64,000 nucleotides of DNA, taken from contig WRBC01000003.1 of assembly GCA_009779855.1 (NCBI GenBank), positions 1 through 64,000 on the forward strand. The letters run 5' to 3'. This document shows, one piece after another, positions 44,551 to 53,461 of the stretch. Position 1 is the stretch's first letter. Every line of letters starts with the position of its first letter. The DNA comes from Coriobacteriia bacterium. GTDB taxonomy: Bacteria; Actinomycetota; Coriobacteriia; WRKU01; WQUG01. A program made the position numbers and the translations under genes. Under the pieces are notes generated by a model. The model had not been told where the DNA came from and ran no database searches. It saw only the letters and a program-made list of their open reading frames with translations.

Positions 44551-44568
44551 AGAGTAGCTGTGCGTAGA

Positions 44569-44609
44569 GCGCGAAGGCCTGCAGATATAGGGGCCTTCGC
44601 GCTTTTTTG
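44569..44609 (+). terminator. intrinsic terminator
   Basis: An 11-bp stem GCGCGAAGGCC/GGCCTTCGCGC (44569-44579 with 44592-44602), then six T. Confidence 0.93.
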
Positions 44610-44661
44610 TGGCGATTGCCTTATAGTGCTGAGTGAACTTTTGCAGGTAAAGAGGCTGCTC

Positions 44662-44723
44662 TTGACTTCGTTTCGCTGAGGGTGTACTATTTATATGACC
44701 AAATAAACGAATAAGTCATATAA
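44662..44723 (+). promoter_or_regulatory. TetR-regulator promoter and operator
   Basis: TTGACT (44662-44667)-N17-TACTAT (44685-44690). Immediately after is a perfect inverted repeat TTATATGAC (44691-44699)-N15-GTCATATAA (44715-44723), placed to block initiation. Confidence 0.8.
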
Positions 44724-44749
44724 ATTAGAAAAGGGTGAGGATATATGAA

Positions 44750-45343
44750 ATGCCAAAGTTCAGCGAATCAGAAAGAGCTGTCATACAAGAGAGTCTGCTT
44801 ACCGAAGGGGAGCAACTGTTTATTCGCTATGGACTCAAAAAGGTAACTGTTGAAGATTTAACAAAGGAAGCGGGAATCGCAAAAGGATCTTTCTACGCTT
44901 TTTATAAGAATAAGGAGCATCTTTACGCTGATATTCTACTGAGGATTCAGCAGAAGACACTGGTAGATACGGAAGTCTTTTTGCAGAAAAACTGCTCACT
45001 GCCTCCGAAACAATTGGTAAGAGAGTTAACACTCTGGTCTTTTGGGGAGGTAAAGAAACAACCCCTGCTTTTGCAGCATGACGCAGAGCTAATTAGTCAT
45101 CTTACACGCAAGCTTCCTAAAGAGGTACGCGAGGCATATCCTGATGTTGATGCACAGATGACTGACATGCTTGTGGAGCATGGAGTTAAATTTAAAGTTG
45201 ATGTGGACCTTGTTAAAAAGGTATCTCAAACACTGACAATAACCTTTTTCGACTTACAGGGTCAAGATTTTGAAAAAAGCGAAGCAGTTATGGACATCTT
45301 AGTAGACGGCGTAGTTAACGAGATTGTATATGACAACAAGTAA
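44750..45343 (+). CDS. TetR family transcriptional regulator
   Basis: A 197-residue regulator with an N-terminal TetR HTH (GLKKVTVEDLTKEAGIAKGS, FYAFYKNKEHLYADILL) and a helical ligand domain. The start is ATG 44750, behind GTGAGG. A perfect 9-bp-arm inverted repeat sits in its promoter, so it is probably autorepressed. The rsgA gene follows in the same direction. Confidence 0.85.
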   Translation: MPKFSESERAVIQESLLTEGEQLFIRYGLKKVTVEDLTKEAGIAKGSFYAFYKNKEHLYADILLRIQQKTLVDTEVFLQKNCSLPPKQLVRELTLWSFGEVKKQPLLLQHDAELISHLTRKLPKEVREAYPDVDAQMTDMLVEHGVKFKVDVDLVKKVSQTLTITFFDLQGQDFEKSEAVMDILVDGVVNEIVYDNK

Positions 45344-45406
45344 TCCGCGCTGCATGACAGTGCAATCTTAAGGGTTACTTATGTCTGGCTAAGAAGGAAT
45401 ATAACT

Positions 45407-46495
45407 ATGAGCGTAGTAAATATAGATCTGAAAGATTATGGATTAAGTGAACGTTTTGAGCAAGAGGCTACCTTATATGAAGGCCTTTATCTTGCTAGGA
45501 TTACAGAACAACACCGCGATAGGTACAAGGTGGCCTGTGTAGGCGGAGAAATAAGTGCGAGTGTTTCAGGAAAGTTTGCTCACGATGCAGGTGACCAAAC
45601 TGAGTTTCCTGCGGTTGGTGATTGGGTCATGATTGACCGTATCAGCGAAGATTCTGGCAATGCCATTATTCACCATGTTTTGCGTCGCAAGAGTATGCTG
45701 GCAAGACAGTCTGCAGGAACAACGGTCTCTGGACAGGTAATAGCTGCAAATATTGATACTGTTTTTATCTGCATGTCACTTAATGCAGACTTCAACTTAA
45801 GAAGAATGGAGCGTTATCTGGCCCTTGTATGGGACAGTATGGCGACCCCTGTGATTGTGTTAACGAAGTCTGATTTGTGCGATGATTTGCAGCAGAGGCT
45901 TGATGAAATCGCTACGGTTAGCCTAGGGGTTGATGTGATTGTTTGCTCCTCTGAAAGCGGAAGCGGCTTTGAAGAAATAAGCGCCTACATTGGGCACGAA
46001 AAAACAGTTGCCTTTATTGGGTCGTCAGGGGTTGGGAAGTCTACTCTTATCAATCATCTTGCTGGGCAAGATGTAATGGCTGCAAAAACTATACGTCAGG
46101 ATGACAAGGGTAGGCACACCACAACACATCGTCAACTTTTGCTTTTGCCAAAGAGTGATAGTTCAGATGGCGGCATCGTTATTGATGCGCCCGGTATGCG
46201 TGAACTTCAGATGCTTGGGGGAGACCTTTCAAAGACCTTCGAAGATGTTGAAGAAATTGCTGCAAGGTGCAAGTTCCGTGACTGTTCGCATGATACCGAG
46301 GCAGGCTGTGCAATCAAAGAAGCGATTGAAGATGGTTCACTTTCGGAAAAGCGCTTTGAAAGTTACCAAAAATTGCAGCGTGAAGTAAGATACAGCGGCC
46401 TTACTTCCAGACAGATCGAGAACGAGAAGTTCATAGGATGGTTTGGTAGTAAGAACGAAATAAAGCAGTTCAAAAGACACCTTAAAAAGAGGTAG
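45407..46495 (+). CDS. rsgA: ribosome small subunit-dependent GTPase A
   Basis: A circularly permuted GTPase for late 30S assembly. OB-domain, VLTKSDLCDD (G4), FIGSSGVGKSTLINHL (G1), RHTTTHRQLLLL (G2), DAPGMRELQML (G3), then the zinc knuckle CKFRDCSHDTEAGC. At 362 residues it has normal length. It sits just downstream of a TetR gene and upstream of the RNHCP gene, a common RsgA neighbour. Confidence 0.94.
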   Translation: MSVVNIDLKDYGLSERFEQEATLYEGLYLARITEQHRDRYKVACVGGEISASVSGKFAHDAGDQTEFPAVGDWVMIDRISEDSGNAIIHHVLRRKSMLARQSAGTTVSGQVIAANIDTVFICMSLNADFNLRRMERYLALVWDSMATPVIVLTKSDLCDDLQQRLDEIATVSLGVDVIVCSSESGSGFEEISAYIGHEKTVAFIGSSGVGKSTLINHLAGQDVMAAKTIRQDDKGRHTTTHRQLLLLPKSDSSDGGIVIDAPGMRELQMLGGDLSKTFEDVEEIAARCKFRDCSHDTEAGCAIKEAIEDGSLSEKRFESYQKLQREVRYSGLTSRQIENEKFIGWFGSKNEIKQFKRHLKKR

Positions 46496-46528
46496 AGAAA
46501 ATAAGAGAAAGAAGTAGGAAATTGATAT

Positions 46529-46942
46529 ATGAACCGAGAGAACAAAAGACGAAAGTACGCGAAAGGCTACTATCGACACAATGCCTGCAGTGACAGTTTT
46601 ACCTGCAAGATATGCGATCGTTTGGTCGTTTCGCACGGTGCCGGAAGTGATCACCGAAATCATTGTCCCTGGTGCCTTTCAAGTCAGCACCTGGATAATG
46701 ATCCAGGAGACCGGGAGGCAAATTGCGGCGGGGCAATGGAAGCCATAAGCGTTTGGATTAGGAAGGGTGGTGAATGGGCGGTTGTGCATCGTTGCAGAAT
46801 TTGTGGGCATTTGAGCTCCAATCGTAGCGCTGCAGACGACAGCCCTCTGAAGTTAATGTCCCTTGCCTTGAAGCCCCTGGGGAACCCACCCTTTCCCCTA
46901 GAAAGGATTGATGCATTGTCGGAACTTATGGATAGCAACTAG
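46529..46942 (+). CDS. RNHCP domain protein
   Basis: A 137-residue protein with FTCKICDRLV, HRNHCPWCLSSQHLD and HRCRICGHLSSNR. These three Cys-pair motifs and the RNHCPWC signature identify the RNHCP family. It probably binds zinc and has a role near ribosome assembly, inferred from the rsgA context. Confidence 0.88.
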   Translation: MNRENKRRKYAKGYYRHNACSDSFTCKICDRLVVSHGAGSDHRNHCPWCLSSQHLDNDPGDREANCGGAMEAISVWIRKGGEWAVVHRCRICGHLSSNRSAADDSPLKLMSLALKPLGNPPFPLERIDALSELMDSN

Positions 46943-46944
46943 CA

Positions 46945-47676
46945 ATGTTCTTCTTTATCGTTGCATTACTGTCTGCTGCCATAGGGTCAGTTACAGGAAT
47001 TGGAGGCGGCCTTATCATTAGGCCGTCTCTTTCTGTGTTGGGCGCTGATATTGGTCTTGCGTCTTTTACCTCTGCCGCTTGTGTTTTCGTTATGTCAGCT
47101 GTCAGCATTACAACAAGACGTGTCTGGGAGACAAATATTGAATTCAGGCATTTAATCTTCCTGGCAGCGGGGACTATAGTGGGTGCTTTTGCCGGTGCTT
47201 ACGTCCTGCTCTTCTTAAGCCCCGTCCTTATCAGCGTTCTTTTTATTGTAGTCATGATTGCTATTGGGGTGCTCCTTGTTTTAAGGCGCTACATTCGTCC
47301 CCGTATAACAACAAATCCTTTTTTGGGTGCAGCAATAGGACTGATAACAGGCTTCTTTTCTGGACTTTTTGGGATTGGAGGCGGTCCTTTGCAGATGGTT
47401 GCGCTTATGTACCTATTTGGGTCTAAACCAAAGGATGCCGTGCTGCAGAGCCTGTTTATTGCCATGTTGGCATCGGCAGCAGCGTTGATTCAGTACAGCA
47501 TCAATGGATTTGCAGACTTTTCATTGCTTCTATATGTAATCCCTGGGGGTATTTTAGGTGGCCTAATTGGCGGAGTCGTGTCCAAGTACATTAAAGAAGG
47601 AACCGTGGTCGTGTTGCTGTTTGTAGTTATTGCAGCTGTTATTGCGGGCCAAGTTTATCTGTTGGCTACTATTTAG
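46945..47676 (+). CDS. TSUP family transporter (TauE/SafE)
   Basis: A 243-residue integral membrane protein with about eight helices and the repeated GIGGG motifs of TSUP carriers (GIGGGLIIRPSLS, FGIGGGPLQMVALM). Substrates in the family are sulfite, sulfoacetate and related anions; this one is unknown. It begins 2 bp after the RNHCP stop. Confidence 0.85.
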   Translation: MFFFIVALLSAAIGSVTGIGGGLIIRPSLSVLGADIGLASFTSAACVFVMSAVSITTRRVWETNIEFRHLIFLAAGTIVGAFAGAYVLLFLSPVLISVLFIVVMIAIGVLLVLRRYIRPRITTNPFLGAAIGLITGFFSGLFGIGGGPLQMVALMYLFGSKPKDAVLQSLFIAMLASAAALIQYSINGFADFSLLLYVIPGGILGGLIGGVVSKYIKEGTVVVLLFVVIAAVIAGQVYLLATI

Positions 47677-47744
47677 GTGGAGCTAGTTTCGTACTGAAAA
47701 GCCATCCTTGCCTTGAACTAGAAGATGCTCTTTGATGCTCCTTA

Positions 47745-48035
47745 TTAACGAAATTCGATATATAGTTTTTTGCCAAACCCTTTTGCCAACTGCGATAGCG
47801 TGCGCACATTGGGAACACTTTGGCCAGTCTCTATTCGACTAATGTTTGACTGCTTAAGCCCACTACGTTCAGCAAGCTCTTTCTGAGTTAGCCCTGTCTC
47901 AAGCCTTGCATCAATGATAGCTCGCAAAGCCTGATATTCGCCCTCTAAGGCATCATACTCTTTTCGAAATTCTGGATTACTTAATAATTCTTTTTTGTGG
48001 TCTGTATAGCTACTCATCATGTTTTCTGCTTTCAT
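47745..48035 (-). CDS. HTH (XRE) antitoxin of a HigBA-type pair
   Basis: A 96-residue protein with Cro/C1 HTH: LETGLTQKELAERSGLKQSN, ISRIETGQSVPNVRTLSQLA, KGFGKKLYIEF. It overlaps the end of the HigB-like gene by 26 bp, the toxin-first order typical for HigBA. Confidence 0.85.
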   Translation of the reverse strand: MKAENMMSSYTDHKKELLSNPEFRKEYDALEGEYQALRAIIDARLETGLTQKELAERSGLKQSNISRIETGQSVPNVRTLSQLAKGFGKKLYIEFR

Positions 48036-48198
48036 ATTCAGTCTTATATTTGCGGGCTAGGTCTAATGGTCTCCGAGGGATCTTTTGACTCTTCTTAATG
48101 AATTCATTGGTTATGACACATGTATTTTTTGACCAAAAGAAGTAAAGTAGTCGTATTTGGTCACTCGCAAACTGAATTCGCAACTCAAATTTAATCAT
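48010..48198 (-). pseudogene. truncated HigB/Gp49-type toxin
   Basis: 62 residues remain: the family's second half, FELRIQFASDQIRLLYFFWS then ITNEFIKKSQKIPRRPLDLA and ARKYKTEYE. About 45 N-terminal residues that family members have before FELR are missing, and the upstream sequence is an AT-rich dyad, not coding. It has an AAGGA site before ATG 48198, so a short product could still be made, but toxin activity is doubtful. The antitoxin is intact. Confidence 0.75.
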
Positions 48199-48207
48199 AT
48201 TCCTTAT

Positions 48208-48250
48208 TTGGTATATTGTCAAGACTTTTAACTCTGCGCAATATTACCAA
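48208..48250. promoter_or_regulatory. inverted repeat upstream of the HigBA remnant
   Basis: TTGGTATATTG (48208-48218) and CAATATTACCAA (48239-48250) form an imperfect dyad at the 5' end of the pair; a likely HigA operator. Confidence 0.5.
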
Positions 48251-48409
48251 GAGACAACTAAAGAGTAGTTAAGGTGGAGTAAAAGAATGATTAAGAACAC
48301 ATTAAAGCTCCTGCTAGTGAACGCAGGAGTAAAATGAAGTTTTGACTGTCTAGTCGTGGAGTATAGCCTGTCTCACTTTTCGTTCTGTGGGGAACCTTTC
48401 CCCTTTTTG
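48251..48409. other. intergenic with a stem-loop and a 16-codon ORF
   Basis: A short ORF (48286-48336, MIKNTLKLLLVNAGVK) follows GGTGGAG on the + strand. The stem CTCCTG/CAGGAG overlaps it. I see no gene that can be supported firmly. Confidence 0.25.
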
Positions 48410-48459
48410 TTGAATTGAAAATCGTGCTTCCCTAAAGTATTTATGTCACGAGTGTGACA
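48410..48459 (+). promoter_or_regulatory. ABC exporter promoter with palindrome
   Basis: TTGAAT (48410-48415)-N17-TAAAGT (48433-48438). The perfect dyad TGTCAC-N4-GTGACA (48444-48459) covers the expected start site and is a likely site for the TetR protein encoded downstream. Confidence 0.6.
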
Positions 48460-48561
48460 GGACAGAAGCTGACAAAGCACGGTGCTGAAGCCAGCGATTG
48501 CAGCGACTTCAAGCCCTCAAAAAGCAGAGAGTTGAAACTGACAAGACACATAAGGGAGCAC

Positions 48562-49308
48562 ATGATAACGTTCAAGAATATTAGTAAAGAGTATCAAGTT
48601 GGAGACCAGAAAGTAACAGCACTTAATAAGGTGGACCTTGCCATTGAACAAGGGCAGCTAACAGTAATTCTAGGGCCTTCAGGATCAGGAAAAAGTACTG
48701 CGCTCAATCTTTTGGGTGGGATGGACCGTGCGACAGCGGGGACTATCAAGTTCGAGGGCAAGGATGTTTCTGCCCTTTCAGATCGTGAGCTGACTGATTA
48801 TAGGCGTGATGTGGTTGGTTTTGTATTTCAGTTCTATAACCTGATTCCTAACCTTACTGCTTTAGAAAATGTAGGTATTGCTGCGCAATTGACGGGTAAT
48901 CAGGACGCTGCGGCTCACTACTTGAAGACTGTAGGACTCGAGCAGCGAAAGAATAACTTTCCCCACCAACTTTCTGGGGGAGAGATGCAACGTGTAGCTA
49001 TTGCGCGTGCCTTGGCTAAGAAGCCACGTCTATTGTTGTGCGATGAGCCTACGGGTGCCCTTGATTCGCACACAGGACAACAGGTAATGCAAACTTTACA
49101 AGAAATCGCAGCTGCGGGTGAAGTTGCTGTTGTGCTGGTCACGCATAATGAAGAACTAGTATCGGGTACTGACAAGGTTATTCGTCTTTTTGATGGACAA
49201 GTCCAGGAGATCGTTTCAGGTACATCTATCCAAAAGGGTGAAGGTGCTACCTGCGGGGAGCTTGCCCTTAAGTCAGCTATCCACACATCGGAAGAGGTAG
49301 GTTCCTAG
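48562..49308 (+). CDS. ABC transporter ATP-binding protein (LolD/MacB type)
   Basis: Walker [15 protein letters not shown]-loop [18 protein letters not shown], signature [15 protein letters not shown] and Walker [13 protein letters not shown] place it among exporters paired with FtsX-type permeases. ATG 48562 is used because the family start [14 protein letters not shown] lies there and AAGGGAG is just upstream. It overlaps the permease start by one base. Confidence 0.93.
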   Translation: MITFKNISKEYQVGDQKVTALNKVDLAIEQGQLTVILGPSGSGKSTALNLLGGMDRATAGTIKFEGKDVSALSDRELTDYRRDVVGFVFQFYNLIPNLTALENVGIAAQLTGNQDAAAHYLKTVGLEQRKNNFPHQLSGGEMQRVAIARALAKKPRLLLCDEPTGALDSHTGQQVMQTLQEIAAAGEVAVVLVTHNEELVSGTDKVIRLFDGQVQEIVSGTSIQKGEGATCGELALKSAIHTSEEVGS

Positions 49309-51701
49309 TGCGCTACCTCAATATAAAATTAAGACGTGATCTTCTGCGCAATTGGACGCAGTTCTTCTCTGTTTTCCTGATGGCGGCCTTAAGCGTTCTT
49401 GCTTTTGTAGGACTTGAAGGCGCTTGGCGCGGACTGGATAACAGTACCACCGCATTCGTGCAAGAAAGCAACCTTGCCGATTCGTGGATACTTGCCACGG
49501 AATTCACAGAAGATGATATTGAGGCAATAAGAAATACAGAAGGTGTCTATGACATATCAGTCACAACAAGGCTGCAAGCATCCGTGCAACACAACGGTGA
49601 GGACAGTTATCTCTTTATAGAAGGTATGGGGAATGAGGATATCTCAAAACCTAACGTTGTGCGCGGAGCAGACCTTGCCTCGGATCTAGAGGGAATTTGG
49701 ATCGATGAAGACTATGCACAGACCCACGATATTCTGATAGGCGACCATATAGAAGTCGATATTCATGGATGGATCAGTTCTCTTGAGGTTCGAGGAACTA
49801 TTATCTCCCCAACAAGGATGTACTTTACGGGTACCACAGACTTCCTTATGCCAAACCCAGAGCTCTTTGGATACGGAATAGTGACTGACTCTGTCCTAGA
49901 GAGTCAATTGGCGCCAATGGCTGCACTCAATTTTATGGAGATTATCCATGAGGGTGATAGTGCTGGAAAAAAGATTGATGTTGCAAATAAGAAGAGTAAG
50001 AGCGATAGTCATGATGGTGGCGGCTTAGGTAAGAAAGGTACTAAGGGCGACAGCAGTAGCGGCAGCGCGCTTCGAGAGGCGGCCCCAGAAATTCTGGGTG
50101 AGCGCTACCTTTCTTACTTTGATAGGTCAACCTTTGCCGAGGTATCGTATGCCCTAGAAAGACCGGCACAACTTCAGGGACTCTCTCTGCTCTTTGCTTT
50201 TGTCTTTGTTTTACTGTCAGTGCTTGCTATGTACACGACTATTAGGCGCCTAATCGAAGTTCAGACAAAGGACATTGCGACCTTGAAAGGTTTGGGATAT
50301 TCCAGTAAGTCGATTGGGTTTCACTACGCATCCTTTGGTCTTTTGGTGGGCGGGATTGGATCTGTAGTGGGCACGTTAAGTGCGCCACCCATATCGAATG
50401 TTGTTCTTGATTCACAGTCGGAGTTCTCTCTGCCTAGTTTGACCATTGCTTACAGTTGGACCTCGCTACTGATTGCACTGGCCATTACGCTGATTTGTAC
50501 TTTATCAGCATATTGGGCATCGGGAAGGGTTAGAAGAGGACTACCTGCTGAATACCTTAGAGGGAGTAGCGCAAAGGCAGGCAAGATTCTTCCTGCAAAG
50601 GAACGTGGCGGCTTCTGGCGCAAGATGAGTTACGGTGGCCGCTGGGCATGGAGGGACGGAAGCTCTAACCCCATACGTGTTCTTATGGGAACTATCGGGG
50701 TAGCAGGGGGCATGATGTTGCTGATAGCAGGCTTCGGCATGCCAGATTCTATGCACGGTCAGATAGAAAACTCCCTCGAAGTGGAGTACAGGCATACAGC
50801 ACGCATTCGCACGAATATGCTGAACACCGAACAAGAAAATGAAGACTTGCGCAATGAACTAAACGGACAATGGATGCAGAGTCTTATCGCTAGGACTACT
50901 CCTGATGATGGCTTTAATAGGGTACTTACCATTTTTGATGACGGCGATTATATTCATTTGCAGACTCTTGAAGGTCACTACCTGCAGCAGGGTGGTGTAT
51001 ATGTAACGGAAGGCTTTGCTCAGGCCGTGGGCTTGCAAGTTGGTGACCGCCTGCAGTTGCGCGCGTCGATGGATACCGATGTCTATGACTTTGAGGTGAG
51101 GGGTATCTTAGCGTCAAGTACCCCGCAGGGTACTTACGTGCATGCAAGTACCTGGCAGGATGCAGGTGGAAGCTTTCAGCCACAAGAAATGCTAGTAGGG
51201 GGCTCCGACAGAGTAGATAGCTTAAGATCTGACCCAAGGATTGAGCAAGTAATTCTTGCAGAAGAACAAAGACAGAGCATCGAAGACATGCTTGAAGGTC
51301 TAGGGACCATTTTTAATCTGATTGTTTTCTTTGCAGTCTTGTTAGTGGTTGTTGTGCTGTACAATCTGGGCGCACTGAGCTTTACGGAGCGCACCAGGGA
51401 CTACGCAACCTTGCGCGTACTAGGCTTTCACCGAAGAGAAATACGTGCGCTGGCTATGCGAGAAAACATTGTGACCACATTGCTGGGCTGGCTAATGGGC
51501 ATTCCCTTAGGCTTCTGGTTCTTAGGTCAGTATGTGGGAACCTTCTCTTCCTTTAGGATTATGTACTATCCAGACCTATCGATAAGCAGCTTCATCATTG
51601 CGTCGTGCATTGTTATTGGGTGCTCGCTTGCTACGACCTTTTTGCTTAGCAGGAGAATCCGCAAGATTGATATGGTTGAAGCAATCAAGGGTGTTGAATA
51701 G
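49308..51701 (+). CDS. FtsX-family ABC transporter permease
   Basis: A 797-residue permease with two FtsX modules: an N-terminal helix then a large extracellular domain, three helices (~residues 285-400), a second helix-plus-ectodomain (from ~450) and three last helices. ATLKGLGYSSKSIGFHYASF and YATLRVLGFHRREIRALAMR are the coupling segments of the two halves. A Lys/Ser/Gly-rich stretch (~222-255) interrupts the first ectodomain. GTG start. Exports a peptide, lipid or antibiotic of unknown kind. Confidence 0.9.
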   Translation: MRYLNIKLRRDLLRNWTQFFSVFLMAALSVLAFVGLEGAWRGLDNSTTAFVQESNLADSWILATEFTEDDIEAIRNTEGVYDISVTTRLQASVQHNGEDSYLFIEGMGNEDISKPNVVRGADLASDLEGIWIDEDYAQTHDILIGDHIEVDIHGWISSLEVRGTIISPTRMYFTGTTDFLMPNPELFGYGIVTDSVLESQLAPMAALNFMEIIHEGDSAGKKIDVANKKSKSDSHDGGGLGKKGTKGDSSSGSALREAAPEILGERYLSYFDRSTFAEVSYALERPAQLQGLSLLFAFVFVLLSVLAMYTTIRRLIEVQTKDIATLKGLGYSSKSIGFHYASFGLLVGGIGSVVGTLSAPPISNVVLDSQSEFSLPSLTIAYSWTSLLIALAITLICTLSAYWASGRVRRGLPAEYLRGSSAKAGKILPAKERGGFWRKMSYGGRWAWRDGSSNPIRVLMGTIGVAGGMMLLIAGFGMPDSMHGQIENSLEVEYRHTARIRTNMLNTEQENEDLRNELNGQWMQSLIARTTPDDGFNRVLTIFDDGDYIHLQTLEGHYLQQGGVYVTEGFAQAVGLQVGDRLQLRASMDTDVYDFEVRGILASSTPQGTYVHASTWQDAGGSFQPQEMLVGGSDRVDSLRSDPRIEQVILAEEQRQSIEDMLEGLGTIFNLIVFFAVLLVVVVLYNLGALSFTERTRDYATLRVLGFHRREIRALAMRENIVTTLLGWLMGIPLGFWFLGQYVGTFSSFRIMYYPDLSISSFIIASCIVIGCSLATTFLLSRRIRKIDMVEAIKGVE

Positions 51702-51713
51702 GTAACCTTTAGT

Positions 51714-52295
51714 TTAGTAAATAAAGTCAGGTGCGCAGAGGGTCACCAGTCGGGCCATCTCTTCAGGGGTTTCCTTTGCGCCACCTTCAATCCAGCGCTC
51801 AGTAACACTCCAGGCACCTCCAGCTTTAAAGGTAAGGGCCCATGAGTCATTTTCCTGGGCATTTTCAGCAGGGAACATTTCATAGAGCAGAGGCAGATAC
51901 TCTGAGATGCGTTTTTGAACGATGGAGAGCAGCCCATGTTCTTTGAAAAGAATAAGTGGTTCTTTGTACTCTTCAAGTAGTTCAAAGTAGGCCTTGTTGA
52001 CCTCGAAAGCCCCCATATCAGAGAGACCTTTCAAGTTTTCCGTGTGTTTATGGAAGGCCTCCACAATAATTAGGTTAAGAATCTCATCTTTTGATTTGAA
52101 GTGACGATAAAAGGTTCGGCGGTCAAGCCCTGCCTTTTCTGAAAGCTCACTAATAGTGATGCTGCTGTAATCCTTTTCGCGCATAAGCTGTGTCAGCGCA
52201 ACAAAAAGCTTTCTCTTCGATTGAGTAGAAAGCGAACTGGGTGAGCCAGATGAGCCCGGTGGGCTGGGTTTCTCTTTTTGTAGTTCTTCTTGCAT
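51714..52295 (-). CDS. TetR family regulator, probable controller of the ABC exporter
   Basis: A TetR HTH (MREKDYSSITISELSEKAGL, DRRTFYRHFKSKDEILNLII) follows a Ser/Pro-rich start of ~25 residues; the C-terminal domain resembles the DhaS-type TetR group. ATG 52295 has GGAGACAGGA upstream. It is convergent with the exporter, and a dyad in the exporter promoter is a likely target. Confidence 0.82.
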   Translation of the reverse strand: MQEELQKEKPSPPGSSGSPSSLSTQSKRKLFVALTQLMREKDYSSITISELSEKAGLDRRTFYRHFKSKDEILNLIIVEAFHKHTENLKGLSDMGAFEVNKAYFELLEEYKEPLILFKEHGLLSIVQKRISEYLPLLYEMFPAENAQENDSWALTFKAGGAWSVTERWIEGGAKETPEEMARLVTLCAPDFIY

Positions 52296-52358
52296 TCCTG
52301 TCTCCAAAATAATGTGTATCAAGTGTGCTGAAGTTTAGTAAGCCTTGGAATAAAATAG

Positions 52359-52387
52359 TTGACGAAGTAAGCATAAAAGAGCATAAT
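52359..52387 (+). promoter_or_regulatory. promoter of candidate antitoxin RNA B
   Basis: TTGACG (52359-52364)-N17-CATAAT (52382-52387), with no gene downstream on this strand. Confidence 0.65.
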
Positions 52388-52393
52388 AGGAGT

Positions 52394-52490
52394 ATAAGGT
52401 AAGTCCGAAGTGTAGTGACGACGGTCTGCCCAAAGGTTTATATTTTAAGCAAAGCGGTCGCACTTAGCGGCCGCTTTGCTTATGCTTATT
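52394..52490 (+). ncRNA. candidate antisense antitoxin RNA B
   Basis: A predicted ~95-nt RNA ending in a hairpin TAAGCAAAGCGG..CCGCTTTGCTTA (52446-52483), convergent with the 30-residue peptide gene on the other strand. GTCTGCCC (52424-52431) is identical to the + strand sequence at 52581-52588, which lies over the peptide's ribosome binding site; the RNA could therefore pair with the toxin mRNA there. GGTAAGTCC (52398-52406) recurs inverted at 52659-52667, near the 5' end of the toxin mRNA. Confidence 0.5.
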
Positions 52491-52578
52491 TCGAGCTCAG
52501 CTTCACAACAGCAAAAACTAGAGCCAGAATAAATATTCCTACATAACTAATCAATAGCGTGGTAAAAATTATCTGCAC
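52486..52578 (-). CDS. 30-residue hydrophobic peptide, candidate type I toxin B
   Basis: GTG start behind GGAGG at 8 nt. The peptide begins MQIIFTTLLISYVGIFILAL, is one transmembrane helix, and ends KLSSK. A promoter TTGACC-N16-TATAAT on the minus strand (52679-52706) gives an mRNA with a ~95-nt leader. An opposing small RNA ends against it. Size and layout resemble the Fst/par type I system of Firmicutes; no sequence family is asserted. Confidence 0.55.
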   Translation of the reverse strand: MQIIFTTLLISYVGIFILALVFAVVKLSSK

Positions 52579-52678
52579 AAGTCTGCCCTCCTGTCTGGAT
52601 GATCGTTTCCTTTCTAGGCTCCGATCTTTCCTTTCAGTTGGGCTGCAACCGTCAACTTGGACTTACCTCTTGCACATC

Positions 52679-52706
52679 ATTATATAAGAGAGCCCTGAGC
52701 GGTCAA
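52679..52706 (-). promoter_or_regulatory. promoter of candidate type I toxin B
   Basis: On the minus strand, TTGACC (52706-52701), 16 bp, TATAAT (52684-52679). Confidence 0.6.
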
Positions 52707-52735
52707 TAGAACACGTGTGGAATTTCGAAAAAAGT

Positions 52736-53461
52736 TTATCGCGAGAGAAATTTTTCAAATGCCTCTTGGAAGTTATCTGAAAAACCGTAATGTGCGGTAA
52801 AGATATACTGTACACCTGCTGGCAGCGCGGCAAGCCGCCGCAGGCTTTCCTTTTGAACATCATCATCTGCGTTAAAAATTGAATTGAATAGCTCAACCTT
52901 GCCCTCCCGCAAGCTAAGGTTATCTCCTACAAAGAGGTACGTATCGTTTATCAGGAACGACATCGAGCCTACTGTATGTCCTGGCGTATGGATGCACCTT
53001 ACGATGATGTCTTTGAAGTGCAGTTCTTCATTGTCTTCTACGGCTGTGTAGCTGTGATTTAGCGTAGTTTTGTTAAATCTACTTTTGCCTAGATGTGGAA
53101 GGCGCGGAGCAGACCCGTCTATTACCTGGATTTCTTGCTGTGGTAGACAAATTGTGGCGTTCTTGAAAAGCCCTAGTGCGGCAATGTGGTCAAAGTCAGT
53201 GTGGGTAAGAAAGGTGGCTATGATGTCTTCGGGCCCGATGTTTAGTTTTGCCAATTCGGCTGCGATGATGGCTTCATTGCCGCCACCTGCATCGATGGCG
53301 ATGTACTTATTGTCGCTATTTTTAACAAGGAAGAAGTTCGCCCCTTTTGTTTTGATGGCATAGATGCCTTCGGTTATTTCCTGCGTATCAATGTGGCGCA
53401 TTTGAGCGATTGCACGCGGACGTTCACGAAGGAAGGCTACTAAGGCAATAGTGCTTTTCAT
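52736..53461 (-). CDS. MBL-fold metallo-hydrolase
   Basis: A 241-residue metallo-beta-lactamase-fold protein. The metal motif THTDFDHIA (HxDxDH form), IHTPGHTVGSMSFL, FVGDNL and a last His region TAHYGFS are visible. The N-terminal ~20 residues look nonconserved. It overlaps the upstream EFR1 gene by 4 bp (same operon). Substrate unknown. Confidence 0.87.
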   Translation of the reverse strand: MKSTIALVAFLRERPRAIAQMRHIDTQEITEGIYAIKTKGANFFLVKNSDNKYIAIDAGGGNEAIIAAELAKLNIGPEDIIATFLTHTDFDHIAALGLFKNATICLPQQEIQVIDGSAPRLPHLGKSRFNKTTLNHSYTAVEDNEELHFKDIIVRCIHTPGHTVGSMSFLINDTYLFVGDNLSLREGKVELFNSIFNADDDVQKESLRRLAALPAGVQYIFTAHYGFSDNFQEAFEKFLSR

